Shown here: piece after piece, positions 24,706 through 33,922 of the stretch
Layout: each line of letters starts with the position of its first letter
Position numbering within the stretch: position 1 is the stretch's first letter
Assembly (NCBI RefSeq): GCF_000739635.1
Contig: NZ_BATQ01000064.1
Span: 1-64,000, forward strand
DNA: 64,000 nt
Origin: Verrucomicrobium sp. BvORR034
GTDB taxonomy: Bacteria; Verrucomicrobiota; Verrucomicrobiia; Verrucomicrobiales; Verrucomicrobiaceae
Direction of reading: 5' to 3'
Program-made: the position numbers and the translations under genes
The notes under the pieces: model-generated
Told to the model about the DNA's origin: nothing
The model's database searches: none
Seen by the model: only the letters and a program-made list of their open reading frames with translations

Positions 24706-25170
24706 CTACTTCCACCACATCAGCAGCAGAGTGCCAGCGGCAGCACCTGCTGCGCCGACACCGCACCAGCACAACAGCCGGGTTCGAGGTGACAAAGCGT
24801 CCCAACGGGCCTTGAGCTTTAACACTGGTGGGCGCAGTTTCTGCTCCGTCCAGTCCAACCCTCGGGCCATGAAGAGGGATTCGCTGCCCATCAAGCCCAG
24901 TCCGGCCACCAGTACCGGCAGCCCTGGTCCGGGCACTGCCATGAAGAACAATCCGGCGATGATCAGAAAGAGGCCGACTCCAACAAACAAGATTTGCCCC
25001 CAGCTGAAACCGCCCTTGCGCTGCTCTTGACGGCGCTTGTGCAGATTCACGAAGCGTTCGCCAGGTTTGTCATTGGCAAACAAGTGCCACTGCTGCTCCA
25101 CCCGTTCCCGAAGACTCTGTTTTTCTGTGGCCGGAGCTTTCGCTCCAGTCGCGGCGGGGGCTTTGCTCAT
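24706..25170 (-). CDS. PGPGW-type transmembrane protein
   Basis: 154 aa. Two adjacent hydrophobic helices around FVGVGLFLIIAGLFFMAVPGPGLPVLVAG carry the PGPG signature of the family; a third helix lies at the C-terminus (GVGAAGAAAGTLLLM). The N-terminus is basic and Ala-rich. Function unknown. Its ATG overlaps the TGA of the upstream gene by 4 nt, so the two form an operon. Confidence 0.8.
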   Translation of the reverse strand: MSKAPAATGAKAPATEKQSLRERVEQQWHLFANDKPGERFVNLHKRRQEQRKGGFSWGQILFVGVGLFLIIAGLFFMAVPGPGLPVLVAGLGLMGSESLFMARGLDWTEQKLRPPVLKLKARWDALSPRTRLLCWCGVGAAGAAAGTLLLMWWK

Positions 25171-25970
25171 GGCAGGCGGAAAATCAGCTTCGAGACAGGA
25201 TCACGGGCCAGGGAGCCGGGAGGAAGGCCGGTGACATCCAGTTCATGATGAGGAGGGTAAGGGGAAACAACGCGACCAAATGTCGGGGACCATTTTGCAA
25301 CGGGGAGGGATTCTTTGTCGATCAGCGCCTTGGGCGGTGCCGCTGGCTTGGGCTCGGTGACAGGCATCAGGTCTCGCGGCGGAGGGGTGAGGGCTCCCGT
25401 GTTTGTGTCAGCCTGCGGGCTGGTGGTGAAGTTTTGTCCCTCCTGCGTGCGATACACCGTGCCGTCTGAAGTGATCGTGGCAGACTCGCCCGGCTGGAGA
25501 AACCGGGTGGTGGAGTTTGCGGTGTAGCTGGAGGCGTAGTTCGATGAGACAACTCCTGGCTGCGGCGCCGTGTTCTGGTAGATCACCGTGCTCCGGACCG
25601 GGATGGTGCGGTTCGTGAGGGTCATCCCCGGAGCGGCAGGCTGGGTGGGGATGTAAGTGGAAGTGGGCGGGTTGTAGTAGCGGGTGTTTGTTGTGGCGGC
25701 GGCATACTGCTGCTGTTGTTGCAGACGCTGCGCCTGGGCCCGGGACTGGGTCGTTTCCCGTCGTGTCTGCCGGGAGAAAAGACGGTCAAAGAACCCCGGT
25801 TCTTCGCGGGTTGAGGAAGTGGCGACCGTCGTCCGGCGGGAGTTTGAGTTACCGTTGGAATTGGAGGTGGTGTAGGTCTGGGCGTTGACGCTCAAACTGG
25901 TGAGGGAGATGATGCCAAGCACCGTGAGGCATCCTCGAAGCTCGGTGCAAAAGGGTTTGAGCGTCTTCAT
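25167..25970 (-). CDS. Secreted Ser/Thr/Gln-rich protein of unknown function
   Basis: 267 aa from ATG 25970 (MKTLKPF); the frame extends to 26006. Signal peptide ending near SVNAQ, then a low-complexity region rich in Asn, Ser, Thr and Gln (for example QRLQQQQQYAAATT), and a C-terminal part with GRVVSPYPPHHELDVTGLPPGS that looks like the 'boundary' motif of secreted verrucomicrobial proteins. No enzyme motif. It overlaps the PGPGW gene by 4 nt (ATGA). Confidence 0.65.
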   Translation of the reverse strand: MKTLKPFCTELRGCLTVLGIISLTSLSVNAQTYTTSNSNGNSNSRRTTVATSSTREEPGFFDRLFSRQTRRETTQSRAQAQRLQQQQQYAAATTNTRYYNPPTSTYIPTQPAAPGMTLTNRTIPVRSTVIYQNTAPQPGVVSSNYASSYTANSTTRFLQPGESATITSDGTVYRTQEGQNFTTSPQADTNTGALTPPPRDLMPVTEPKPAAPPKALIDKESLPVAKWSPTFGRVVSPYPPHHELDVTGLPPGSLARDPVSKLIFRLP

Positions 25971-26569
25971 ACTCCTTGCTGGTGCATCAAATGTGCCCTG
26001 TGACACATCGCTCGTGGGCAGGGCGGAGCATCCTGCTGAATGGGGTTCATTTTGAGGTGGTTGCCAAAGTCGGGATTTTTGATTGCTCTATGGAGATGTG
26101 TGAAGGGATTGGCTTTGGAGGCCCGAAACGCCATGCAAACCGCGACTTTGATTGCAAAATGCAGGGGTTTGGTGAGCCTGACGGTTGGCGGGGATTGGTT
26201 TTTGGACGAGTGTCCCTGCGGCGACTGAGCCGGTTGGGACAACCGGACTACGTCTGAAGCGATGCTGCGGGAGTAGTCCTACGGTCCCCGTCGGCTCAGG
26301 AGCGCAGGGGGAGCAGGAGAAGTCGAGGGTGTTCTGGCCACCTCTGACGTTGTTCGGCATGGGGCGGGCAGTCTTCCTGTTGGTTCCTGGAACTCTCCCG
26401 GACCGCCAAAACTCCTTCGGAGTAAAGCTCCATCTTACACCCACCCAACGTAGACTCGCTGGAAGCTCGTCAACGTAGGGCTTGTGGCCATATCCTCTTC
26501 GAGGAAGAGCTGCGTTTGGCTTGACTCCGATCGGCGAACCGACTGCCCACACCCCCAATTCCGCATTCC
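25971..26569. other. Intergenic region with modular hairpin repeat
   Basis: About 600 bp between two leftward genes: it is 3' of the peptidase gene and 5' of the secreted-protein gene. It contains CCGGTT/AACCGG (26230-26246), copy 3 of the modular repeat, and probably the promoter of the downstream gene. An open leftward frame crosses it but shares its peptide words with the frame crossing copy 2, showing that it is repeat-derived. Confidence 0.6.
26269..26505. repeat. Modular hairpin repeat, copy 3
   Basis: GGGAGTAGTCCTACGG with CCCCGTCGG (26269-26294) matches the first module of copy 2. ACTCC-TTC-GGAGT follows at 26411-26423, the 37-bp nested palindrome at 26444-26480, and TCCTC-TTC-GAGGA at 26493-26505. 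The order is the same as in copy 1. Confidence 0.8.
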
Positions 26570-27298
26570 TCAGCCCCAGTCTGCATTCTTCCCGCGCGTG
26601 TCGATGTGCGTGAAGCTGGGATACTTCCCGATGCCGCCGCGGAACAGGCCGCGGTTGCGCAGGGCGTGGGCGGCCTCGGCCACTTTGGCAGGGGGGCAGT
26701 CGTACACCAGGTCGAGCGCTAGATTCTGGAGGTGGAAGGACTGTGGCGCGGCACCGGGACAGGTGGCGTTGTAGGCGGGACTGCGGTAGGCGCTGGCAAT
26801 GGTCACCAGCCGGACGCCCAGTTCGTCCTGAAGACGATCCGCGATTCGCAGGGTGGCCACCATGTTCTTCCACAGATGGCGGCCAGGCAGTTCGTTGTTC
26901 ACCCCTTGACGGGTACGGAAGTGGGCGGCCAGCAGGTCCTTGGGGCGGATGTGCTGGAGCTGGAGCTCTTCCAGAAAGGTCTGGTACGCCACACCGGTGG
27001 CGTCGAGCACCATGGGTCGATGGGTGCTATCCCGGTCACCGGCCTCTTCTTTGATGCGTTGGACCAGTTCTCGAGGCGATTTAGGGGTGCCGTTCCAGGC
27101 CTGGTCCAAGAGGGTGGCCAGCTCCTGTTGCCTCTTGCCAGCGATCCACGGGTAGCCTACTGCCCCCAGCAATGCTCCCGCCGTGGTGCCAGCCAGAGCG
27201 GCTGCCATGCGTCGACGGGTCCGGTTGGGCACCCATTCATCGTGATAGAGGATCTTCGGTCCGGCAGGAACGGGATCCGCGGGAGAGGACGGATTCAT
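26570..27298 (-). CDS. M15-type (DUF882-like) peptidase
   Basis: 242 aa. The C-terminal half has the D-Ala-D-Ala carboxypeptidase-like zinc site of peptidase M15 family 3: SAYRSPAYN, a His...Asp pair in SFHLQNLALDLV, and FTHIDTRG. The N-terminus has RTRRRMAAALAGTTAGALLG, a hydrophobic segment preceded by Arg residues that could be a Tat-like signal or membrane anchor. Family members act on peptidoglycan peptides. Likely exported. Confidence 0.85.
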   Translation of the reverse strand: MNPSSPADPVPAGPKILYHDEWVPNRTRRRMAAALAGTTAGALLGAVGYPWIAGKRQQELATLLDQAWNGTPKSPRELVQRIKEEAGDRDSTHRPMVLDATGVAYQTFLEELQLQHIRPKDLLAAHFRTRQGVNNELPGRHLWKNMVATLRIADRLQDELGVRLVTIASAYRSPAYNATCPGAAPQSFHLQNLALDLVYDCPPAKVAEAAHALRNRGLFRGGIGKYPSFTHIDTRGKNADWG

Positions 27299-27384
27299 GA
27301 CCTGATAGAGGGTGTCTCAAGTACAGCACGGCACTCGCCAGAGACCCGTTTTTGACAGGATTGCTTAACAAGAGTTCAGAAATT

Positions 27385-28569
27385 CTAGTTTTGCTTGGGG
27401 GCTGTAAAATTCAAGGCCACCGGTTTTCCCCGCACTGCCTGGAGGCTGGACAGAGTGTACCCGCCATCCGGGTTGCTTTTGAACTGGATAGGCTGTCCGG
27501 CAAAGGCGTCAGTAGCCTTTGCGGCGATCTCCGGCGTCAGCCCTGGACCGTGGAGGAGGGCCAGCTTCACCATCAGCAGTTGCGTCTCCGTGCGGGCTTG
27601 GGTGTCCCTCGCGGCCTGTAGAGAGGGGAAGATGGTGCGCACGAGGGGATTGCCTGCTTTAAGGCGCTCCTGGAGTTCCTTGATGGCTGATTGGGATTGC
27701 GGCCAAGGGAGAGTGAGGGCGGACTCTGCCTCAGCATACCGGGACCGCATCTCCGCCAGCCAGGAGTTCAGGAGTTCCGGGGTGAGGGAGGAAAACAGGT
27801 GCTCATCCACGCCGGCGGGGGGAGAGGCCGGTGTGGGCGGGGCTCCCTCGGTGGCGGCTCCTGCGGCTTGCGCCGAGTTTTGCAGCATCATCAGGGTGGC
27901 CACCTCGGTCGCCTGTTGCTCTGCCCACGCGGCAAAGCCTCGTTCGCCGGATACGGCTTGGGCCATCGTGCGCAGAGCGGGCAGCTTGGTCTCCCTGGTG
28001 AGCAGTTCCCGACGCGTGGCTTCATCCAGGGTCAGGAGATGTTTGGCCAGCAGGGAGAGAGCATCGCTCTCCATCGAGTACTGGGAAATGGCGGTTATCA
28101 TCATATCGCCATCACCCAGATGCCGCGCGGCTCGTCGTACGGCGTCCACCGCATCCAGGGCATGGCCGGTGCGGCTTTCGTTGAATTCAAAAGCCGCCTT
28201 CATGAGCCCCAGATTGCAGAGGGTCTGCATCTTGCCCAGATGAGGCAGCGGCATGAAGGGACCCTCCTCCATGGTCAGACCCCAGTCGCAAGGGGCGGTC
28301 GAGACTCCGGCTTTGGTGAAGCGGTTGAGGGCGGCCTTCTGGTGAGAGAGGAGAGCCCGGACGTTCTCCGGGTCCCAATGGTTGCCGTTGCGATGCCCCT
28401 GCAAGAGGGCGACCTCATTGCGGGTCATCTCCGTGAGAAGTCCGATGCCCTGCCAGTAGAGCAGGGCGGGGTTCACCGGTTGGGCGAGGCTGGGCTGCGC
28501 CCCGATCAAGGAGGGCAGGCACCAAAGACCAGCGGCCGCCAGGGCGGCCCGGAAAGCGCGGGGTTGCAT
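27385..28569 (-). CDS. Secreted hypothetical protein
   Basis: 394 aa with a signal peptide (AALAAAGLWCLPSLIGAQPS). The rest is mostly helical and Ala/Leu-rich; it includes NPALLYWQGIGLL and a Pro/Ala linker (about 245-260). No catalytic motif is apparent. It lies 86 bp upstream of the M15-type gene on the same strand and may be cotranscribed. I do not recognise the family. Confidence 0.7.
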   Translation of the reverse strand: MQPRAFRAALAAAGLWCLPSLIGAQPSLAQPVNPALLYWQGIGLLTEMTRNEVALLQGHRNGNHWDPENVRALLSHQKAALNRFTKAGVSTAPCDWGLTMEEGPFMPLPHLGKMQTLCNLGLMKAAFEFNESRTGHALDAVDAVRRAARHLGDGDMMITAISQYSMESDALSLLAKHLLTLDEATRRELLTRETKLPALRTMAQAVSGERGFAAWAEQQATEVATLMMLQNSAQAAGAATEGAPPTPASPPAGVDEHLFSSLTPELLNSWLAEMRSRYAEAESALTLPWPQSQSAIKELQERLKAGNPLVRTIFPSLQAARDTQARTETQLLMVKLALLHGPGLTPEIAAKATDAFAGQPIQFKSNPDGGYTLSSLQAVRGKPVALNFTAPKQN

Positions 28570-28725
28570 AGGTGCTGTCGGGTGGGGGTTCCGCCACAGG
28601 ATAACCTGCGGCGTTTTCCCAATAGATAGCGAATTTGCCTCTGCAAAGCACGCTTTTCCTTTGGCTGCCCCGGCTTCATCCAGGCTGCCGCGCCTTCCGC
28701 CCTGGCCGCGGTGCTTCCTGAAACC

Positions 28726-30189
28726 TCAGGAGGCGTCCTTCTTCAAGCTGGTGAGCATGGCCTTCAAAGATGCGGTGATCTTGTCTGCCGCCGGCACCTC
28801 CAGATAGCTGCTGCGGGCCCGCCAGGTCTCGTAGCCGCCCATGGCGTGCTGCTCCGTAGTGGGAAGATAACCGTTGTAACCATTGGCCAGGGAGATGGTG
28901 AAGCTGCCCTTGAAGGGATTCGTCTTTTTCAGATCCAGGCCGATCTCCACAAACACCTCGCAGGGGATGCTGGTGATGGCGAGATCGCCGATCCGGTGTG
29001 CCTGCAGCTTCACTGGCACCTTGTCTGGATAGGCGTCCAGCAGCACGGCCTCCCGTGCATAGATGGCCTTGCGGTCTGCCCACTGCCCGTCCTTGTCTTT
29101 GGGAACGGTGTCCAGCAGGTTGCGGGCTCGAACCAGTTCTTCCCCGGACGCCTTCCGCACGTCCAGCTGGAGCACTTCTTCCCGCGAGTCCAGCGTGAGG
29201 TTGTTTTTCCAGGGGACTGCACCGTACGCTTTCATGGCCGCCCCGGCCACGGACGCGGCCACTTCCTGGATGCGCTGTCCGGCGCGAAGTCTTCCGGCAG
29301 GCACCGTAGCGCCGAAGTTGATGTTATTGATGTTGCCGCTCGTTCCGTTGGACATGATGCCCACAAAGGGCGGCTTGTTTTGATAGCGCTGACCACCTGC
29401 GTCTAACTGGTGCGCCAGTTCATTGGCAAAGGCGGCAAAGTAGTCGGCCGAGATCGGAGGATTGCCGCCCACATAGTGCAAACTGTAGTTGGCCAGGACC
29501 GCGATTGGGCGTTTGTCGGCGGCGGACCGCACGGCGAAGACCGCCACCTGTGGGTCCACCGGACCCGTCGGGCCGCTCACCTTGGCATTGCCCACCCCGG
29601 GGTTCATCCAGGCGCGATCCGCCTTGCCATCGAAGGGGTTCTCATAGCTCTCACCCTCTTTCACAAGCCAGCGACGGTTGAAGACCTGTGTGGCATCTTC
29701 AGCCACCGCCCAGCCCGCCTCTGCGGGTTCGAGGTTTTGATACGCCGTGATCAGGCCTGCCGCGATGCGGTCAGGCAGGGCGGCGAGGTAGGCGGGGTCC
29801 GGGTCGCTCTGGAACACCGGTGCCATCGTGGCGGAGCTGTGCGTGTGCGTGGCGGAGATGAGCATCCGGTCCACTGGCACGCCGGTCTTGGCCGACGCCG
29901 CTGCTTTGGCCTTGTCGCAGATGTCCTGCGGAATCATGCAGGCATCCACCACCACCAGGATCATGGCCTTGCTGCCATCCTGCAATGCCAGGCACCGGGC
30001 GTGAATGGGGTCCGTGATGCCCTTGGCAAACCCGCCCTTCATGCTGCCGTTCACCGGCGTGGGGAAATGCGTGGGAGAGATGTCCTGGGCATGCGCCCCG
30101 GCTTTAAAAACCGGAGCAGCAGGGGAGGCAGGTGCGGCCAGCGCGGCGGCAAGAACCGTCAGCGCAGAAATCACAAAACGTCGGGTCAT
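28726..30189 (-). CDS. Neutral/alkaline ceramidase-like secreted enzyme
   Basis: 487 aa with signal peptide (VISALTVLAAALAAPASPA). Neutral ceramidase N-terminal fold: KAGAHAQDISPTHFP, DPIHARCLAL, the metal motif SATHTHSS, the NYSLHYVG histidine, and NGTSGNINN. The usual C-terminal immunoglobulin-like domain of full ceramidases is missing or short, as in many bacterial homologues. Ceramidases hydrolyse N-acyl sphingosines; bacterial paralogues may act on other amides. It precedes a TPR lipoprotein gene (also leftward, 88 bp upstream). Confidence 0.87.
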   Translation of the reverse strand: MTRRFVISALTVLAAALAAPASPAAPVFKAGAHAQDISPTHFPTPVNGSMKGGFAKGITDPIHARCLALQDGSKAMILVVVDACMIPQDICDKAKAAASAKTGVPVDRMLISATHTHSSATMAPVFQSDPDPAYLAALPDRIAAGLITAYQNLEPAEAGWAVAEDATQVFNRRWLVKEGESYENPFDGKADRAWMNPGVGNAKVSGPTGPVDPQVAVFAVRSAADKRPIAVLANYSLHYVGGNPPISADYFAAFANELAHQLDAGGQRYQNKPPFVGIMSNGTSGNINNINFGATVPAGRLRAGQRIQEVAASVAGAAMKAYGAVPWKNNLTLDSREEVLQLDVRKASGEELVRARNLLDTVPKDKDGQWADRKAIYAREAVLLDAYPDKVPVKLQAHRIGDLAITSIPCEVFVEIGLDLKKTNPFKGSFTISLANGYNGYLPTTEQHAMGGYETWRARSSYLEVPAADKITASLKAMLTSLKKDAS

Positions 30190-30277
30190 GCGGGGATTAC
30201 GGGAATCCCCGACGGCAACTGGCGCGCCTTTGTGCCTGCAAGAGGTACTTTTGTGCTCCGGGCCGCAGAAGGCTGGC

Positions 30278-31498
30278 TCAACGCCAGGGCTGGGAGGCGG
30301 GGGACTGGAGAAATTCCGCCCAGAGAGGATCCTTCAGGGAGTCCTTGAAGTTGTATTTGCCCGTGCTTTCTAGGAACTTCATGCTGCTGGCGGTCGACTC
30401 GAAGTCCTTGGCGGCCAGGAAGACGTCCAGTCCCTGGGCATGGACGTCTGCATTCTTGGGTTCCAGGGCCAGCGCTTCGCGGATCGTGGTGGCCGCGCTG
30501 GCGGGTTCACCTTTGGCCACCTGAAGCTGCCCCTTCCAGGACAGGAGCTCTGCATCTTTTTCCAACGCCGCCATGAAGCCATCCAGGCATTCAATCGCCT
30601 TGTCGTAATTCTTCTCCATGAAGTAGAGATCCACCAGCTTGAACTGGTAGTTGGCAGAGGTGTAGTGGTTCGCGGAGGCAAGCAGGGCCTTCTTGTACCC
30701 GTCGGCATCGCCAACAGCCTGCAGGGCACCCAGGTACATGGCGTTGGCCGTGACGCTGTTTTTCATCTCGGTGGGCATCGAGTTGTAAACCTCAATGACC
30801 CCCTTGTGGTCCTGCTGACGAAACTTGTCCGACATCTTTCCAAACTTCTCGATGTCTTCCAGCTTGGTGTTGGGTTTGTCGAAGAGCCGGTTCAGAAAGG
30901 ACTTGTCCAGCTCCGCGAGAGCAGGCAGCGCAGCTTGACGGCTCTGCTCCACCATGCCGGAGCCCAGCACCTGGTTGTAGAAATCCACGATTCCCAGCTT
31001 GCCCTCGGAGTCCTTTTCAACGGTGAAGTCGAGGAGGATGGTGCCCATTGTATCGGAGGAGAAACGGAAACGGGGTTTGATCAGGCCTTCATGAATGACG
31101 AGGTGCTTGTAAGTCACCTGCTGCTCCGACCACATCTTGATGAGGTGGTCCAGATTCTGTCTCAAGCCCTGGTTCATGCCGAGGCGGAACTTCTCTATGT
31201 CCGGACCGGAGGTCTGCACTCCAGAGAGGATCTTGGTGATGATGCCCTTGAGGTTGAAGGCTGCCTTAACTCCGGCGGCGTTGCTGTCCTTCAGATCCTG
31301 CTCCAGCTTCTTGGCAAAGGCATCGAGAGCCGTGCGATCCGCCTCCGGGGCGTCAGCCAGTGTTTTGTAGGCCGGGGCCGCAGGGGCCGCCTCTTCTGTG
31401 TTCGCGGTGGGCGTTTCCTGCTTTTTGGAACAAGCAGGCAGGACCACCAGGGTGGTCGCCAGAGCGGCACAAAGGGGGAGAAGTAAAGGGGATTTCAT
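30278..31498 (-). CDS. TPR-containing lipoprotein
   Basis: 406 aa. Signal peptide with lipobox LPAC (Cys near 23), then an acidic Thr/Ala linker, a helical region and TPR-like repeats at about 290-365 (VDLYFMEKNYDKAIECLDGF, WKGQLQVAKGEPASAATTIR, EALALEPKNADVHAQGLDVF). TPR lipoproteins usually scaffold envelope complexes. Partner unknown. It is divergent from the acyl carrier protein gene. Confidence 0.78.
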   Translation of the reverse strand: MKSPLLLPLCAALATTLVVLPACSKKQETPTANTEEAAPAAPAYKTLADAPEADRTALDAFAKKLEQDLKDSNAAGVKAAFNLKGIITKILSGVQTSGPDIEKFRLGMNQGLRQNLDHLIKMWSEQQVTYKHLVIHEGLIKPRFRFSSDTMGTILLDFTVEKDSEGKLGIVDFYNQVLGSGMVEQSRQAALPALAELDKSFLNRLFDKPNTKLEDIEKFGKMSDKFRQQDHKGVIEVYNSMPTEMKNSVTANAMYLGALQAVGDADGYKKALLASANHYTSANYQFKLVDLYFMEKNYDKAIECLDGFMAALEKDAELLSWKGQLQVAKGEPASAATTIREALALEPKNADVHAQGLDVFLAAKDFESTASSMKFLESTGKYNFKDSLKDPLWAEFLQSPASQPWR

Positions 31499-31628
31499 GG
31501 TCAGATTCCGCCCAAACTAGGTCAGCACGGGGAAGTTGTCGAGAAACGGGAGGGCGGAAATCCCACCTGGCAAGTGCCTCCAGCAACACCGGGTTGATAA
31601 AAATCCAGCTTGAGCTAGCGGAAGCATC

Positions 31629-31865
31629 ATGAGCACTCTCGCGCAGCTTCAGGAAGTTTTTCGAAATGTCTTCGACGACGACTCACTGGTGATCGCCAAC
31701 GAAACCACCGCACAGGACATTGAAGCGTGGGACTCTGTCCAGCATGTGACCTTGATGTTGGAAGTGGAGGATGCCTTCAAGGTGCGCCTGTCCACCTCAG
31801 AAATGGCCTACCTGAAGAACGTGGGCGACCTCGTGGAACTCATCGACAGGAAGAAGAAGAAGTAA
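31629..31865 (+). CDS. Acyl carrier protein of the FkbH/MBOAT cluster
   Basis: 78 aa. Phosphopantetheine-binding domain; the prosthetic-group Ser is Ser36 in EAWDSVQHV, a variant of the usual DSL motif common in FkbH-associated carriers. Helix 4 ends VGDLVELIDRKKKK. It lies 58 bp upstream of the FkbH-like gene, so it most likely carries the three-carbon or acyl unit loaded by that protein. This is not the fatty-acid AcpP, judging by the genomic context. Confidence 0.92.
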   Translation: MSTLAQLQEVFRNVFDDDSLVIANETTAQDIEAWDSVQHVTLMLEVEDAFKVRLSTSEMAYLKNVGDLVELIDRKKKK

Positions 31866-31923
31866 GGCGCACACCTGACCTGCCACAACAGCTTCCTGTT
31901 TTCCTTCCCTGAGCTGACCAACC

Positions 31924-33762
31924 ATGGAGTCCAACGCCTCCCCGGACCTCGTCGCCAACTACCGCCGCCTGCGCAAAGACGGTGCCCTCAATGAGGCCCT
32001 GCGGCTGGCCCGGAAGGCTGTGCCAACCCTGGAGCCGGGGCAAGTCGCCCAGCTTGGGAAACTGCTGCAAAAAGACCTGCCTGCCTCAGCCGGTCTTGCC
32101 GGAGATGGCGACGCGACTGCCGTGGAGGTGCTTTTGCTCGGGCAGTGCACCACGACTTATCTGCCGCCGGCGGTCACCGCCTGGGCATGGTCAGAAGGTC
32201 TGCGGGTGAGTGTGAAGGATGGCGAGTACGACCAGGTGCTGCAGGAGCTTATGCAATTGACGCCGGACCAGGCGCCGGCTGTGATTGTGGTGTTGCCTTG
32301 GAACCAGCGCCTCCTCGGTGGCGGTGATCGTGGAGTGGTGGAGCGTGTGGATGATGAGCTGGCTTTTCTCAAGCAGGTGTGGGCCCAAGTGGTCCGTCTG
32401 AAGTCCAAGCTGGTGCAGGTCTCCTACGACTGGGTACATCCCGGCCCACTGGGCTACAGCCTTTCCTCCCGACGCGGCGGCACGGTGGAGCTGGTGCAAC
32501 GTACCAATGCGGCCCTCCGGGCGGTCCTGCCCGCTGGTTCGTACTTCGTGGATCTCGAAAGCGTCAGCGCCTGGCGCGGCAAGGCCGAGTTCTATGACGA
32601 GCGCAACTATCACTGGCTCAAGCAGCCCTTCTCGCCCACGGGGTTGTCGCTGGTGGGCCGTCATTTGGCCACTGGTGTGCGGGCGCTGACCTCTGGACGG
32701 CGCAAGGTGCTGGTGCTGGATCTGGACAATACCCTCTGGGGCGGCGTGGTGGGGGAGAATGGTCCCCATGGCATCGCCGTGGGCGGTACCGGGGAGGGGC
32801 AGGCCTTCACCGCGTTTCAGAAGTACGCCAAGCGTCTCAAGGACTCCGGCGTGATCCTCGCGGTATCGTCCAAAAACAACGATGCCGATGCCCGAGAGCC
32901 ATTCGAGAAAAACGAAGAGATGGTGTTGAAGCTCACCGATTTCGCGTCGTTTCACGCGAGCTGGGACCCCAAGCCCTCTCGACTGCGCCTCATGGCGAAG
33001 GAGCTCAACCTGGGCCTGGACAGCTTTGTGTTCTTTGATGACAACCCCGTGGAGCGTGAGCGTATGCGGGCGGAACTGCCGGAGGTGACGGTCGTTGAGG
33101 CTCCGGTCGATCCGGATCTCTACATCCGTGCTTTGCAGGAGTCCCTGGCCTTTGAGGCCGTGGACGTGACCAGCGCGGACGCGGAACGCACTGCGCAATA
33201 CCAGGCGGAAAGCTCCAGACGCGCCAGTCAGGAAAGCGCTGCATCACCCGAGGACTACCTCGCCTCCCTGAACATGAAGGCGGAGGCTCAGCCGGTTACC
33301 GAGGCCAATCTGGACCGCGTGGTGGATCTCATCACGAAGACCAACCAGTTCAACCTCACCACCCGACGCCACTCCCGCGCCGCGGTGGAGGAGATGGTCG
33401 CTGCCTCTGGCTCAGTGGCCTTTGCGGTGAGTCTGGCGGACAAGTTTGGTGACTACGGATTGATTGCCGTGGTGCTGGGGACGAAGGGCTCTGGGGACGA
33501 AAATGCGTTGCGATTGGATACTTGGCTGATGAGCTGTCGCGCCATGGGGCGGACGGTTGAGCACTGGACCCTCAACCATCTCGCCCACCTAGCGCGGGAC
33601 TTGGGCTACGATGCCGTGAACGGCGAATACCTGCCCACGGCCAAAAATGTCCCGGTGCAGACGCTCCTCGCGGATTTTGGCTTCGTTCCTCGCAAGGGGC
33701 GTGCGGGTGAATCCATGCTGAAACTTTCTTCATATTCCGATTTGCCAACGCAGGTTTCCTAA
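31924..33762 (+). CDS. FkbH-like HAD-IIIC superfamily protein
   Basis: 612 aa. Order: N-terminal SGNH-like region (LLLGQCTTTYLPP near 78, about 60-245), HAD phosphatase core with VLVLDLDNTLWGGVVGE (about 260-276), SSKNN, and FFDDNPVERE (about 370), then a GNAT-like C-terminal domain (about 450-600, TNQFNLTTRRHSRAAV, MSCRAMGRTVEH). FkbH proteins dephosphorylate 1,3-bisphosphoglycerate and transfer the glyceryl unit to an ACP, giving glyceryl-ACP. Directly upstream is a matching ACP and downstream an MBOAT acyltransferase, which supports that role here. Confidence 0.92.
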   Translation: MESNASPDLVANYRRLRKDGALNEALRLARKAVPTLEPGQVAQLGKLLQKDLPASAGLAGDGDATAVEVLLLGQCTTTYLPPAVTAWAWSEGLRVSVKDGEYDQVLQELMQLTPDQAPAVIVVLPWNQRLLGGGDRGVVERVDDELAFLKQVWAQVVRLKSKLVQVSYDWVHPGPLGYSLSSRRGGTVELVQRTNAALRAVLPAGSYFVDLESVSAWRGKAEFYDERNYHWLKQPFSPTGLSLVGRHLATGVRALTSGRRKVLVLDLDNTLWGGVVGENGPHGIAVGGTGEGQAFTAFQKYAKRLKDSGVILAVSSKNNDADAREPFEKNEEMVLKLTDFASFHASWDPKPSRLRLMAKELNLGLDSFVFFDDNPVERERMRAELPEVTVVEAPVDPDLYIRALQESLAFEAVDVTSADAERTAQYQAESSRRASQESAASPEDYLASLNMKAEAQPVTEANLDRVVDLITKTNQFNLTTRRHSRAAVEEMVAASGSVAFAVSLADKFGDYGLIAVVLGTKGSGDENALRLDTWLMSCRAMGRTVEHWTLNHLAHLARDLGYDAVNGEYLPTAKNVPVQTLLADFGFVPRKGRAGESMLKLSSYSDLPTQVS

Positions 33763-33821
33763 GCTCAAGACCAGCGATGCCATTGACCAAGACCATGACG
33801 CCGCCGTGATGCGGGGCTGAC

Positions 33822-33843
33822 GTGCTTCAGATGATTGAAGCAC
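33822..33843 (+). promoter_or_regulatory. Stem-loop between FkbH-like and MBOAT genes
   Basis: Perfect 8-bp stem GTGCTTCA / TGAAGCAC with a 6-nt loop, with no U-run after it. It sits in the 160-bp gap of what otherwise looks like one operon. It may be an mRNA-processing or attenuation structure (inference). Confidence 0.4.
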
Positions 33844-33922
33844 AACCCAACTATTGAACCTCCAGGCACTGCGCCATCGGGGGGAGTGGGCTCACGCACA
33901 TATCGTCATTCTTGTTTAACTG

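Noticed and set aside
26088-26873. 261-residue minus-strand frame across repeat copy 3
   Set aside because: Crosses repeat copy 3 and antisense-like overlap with the M15 gene region; no domain.
31629-31865. ACP as the fatty-acid synthase AcpP
   Set aside because: No fab genes nearby; the WDSVQHV motif and the FkbH/MBOAT context fit a dedicated carrier.
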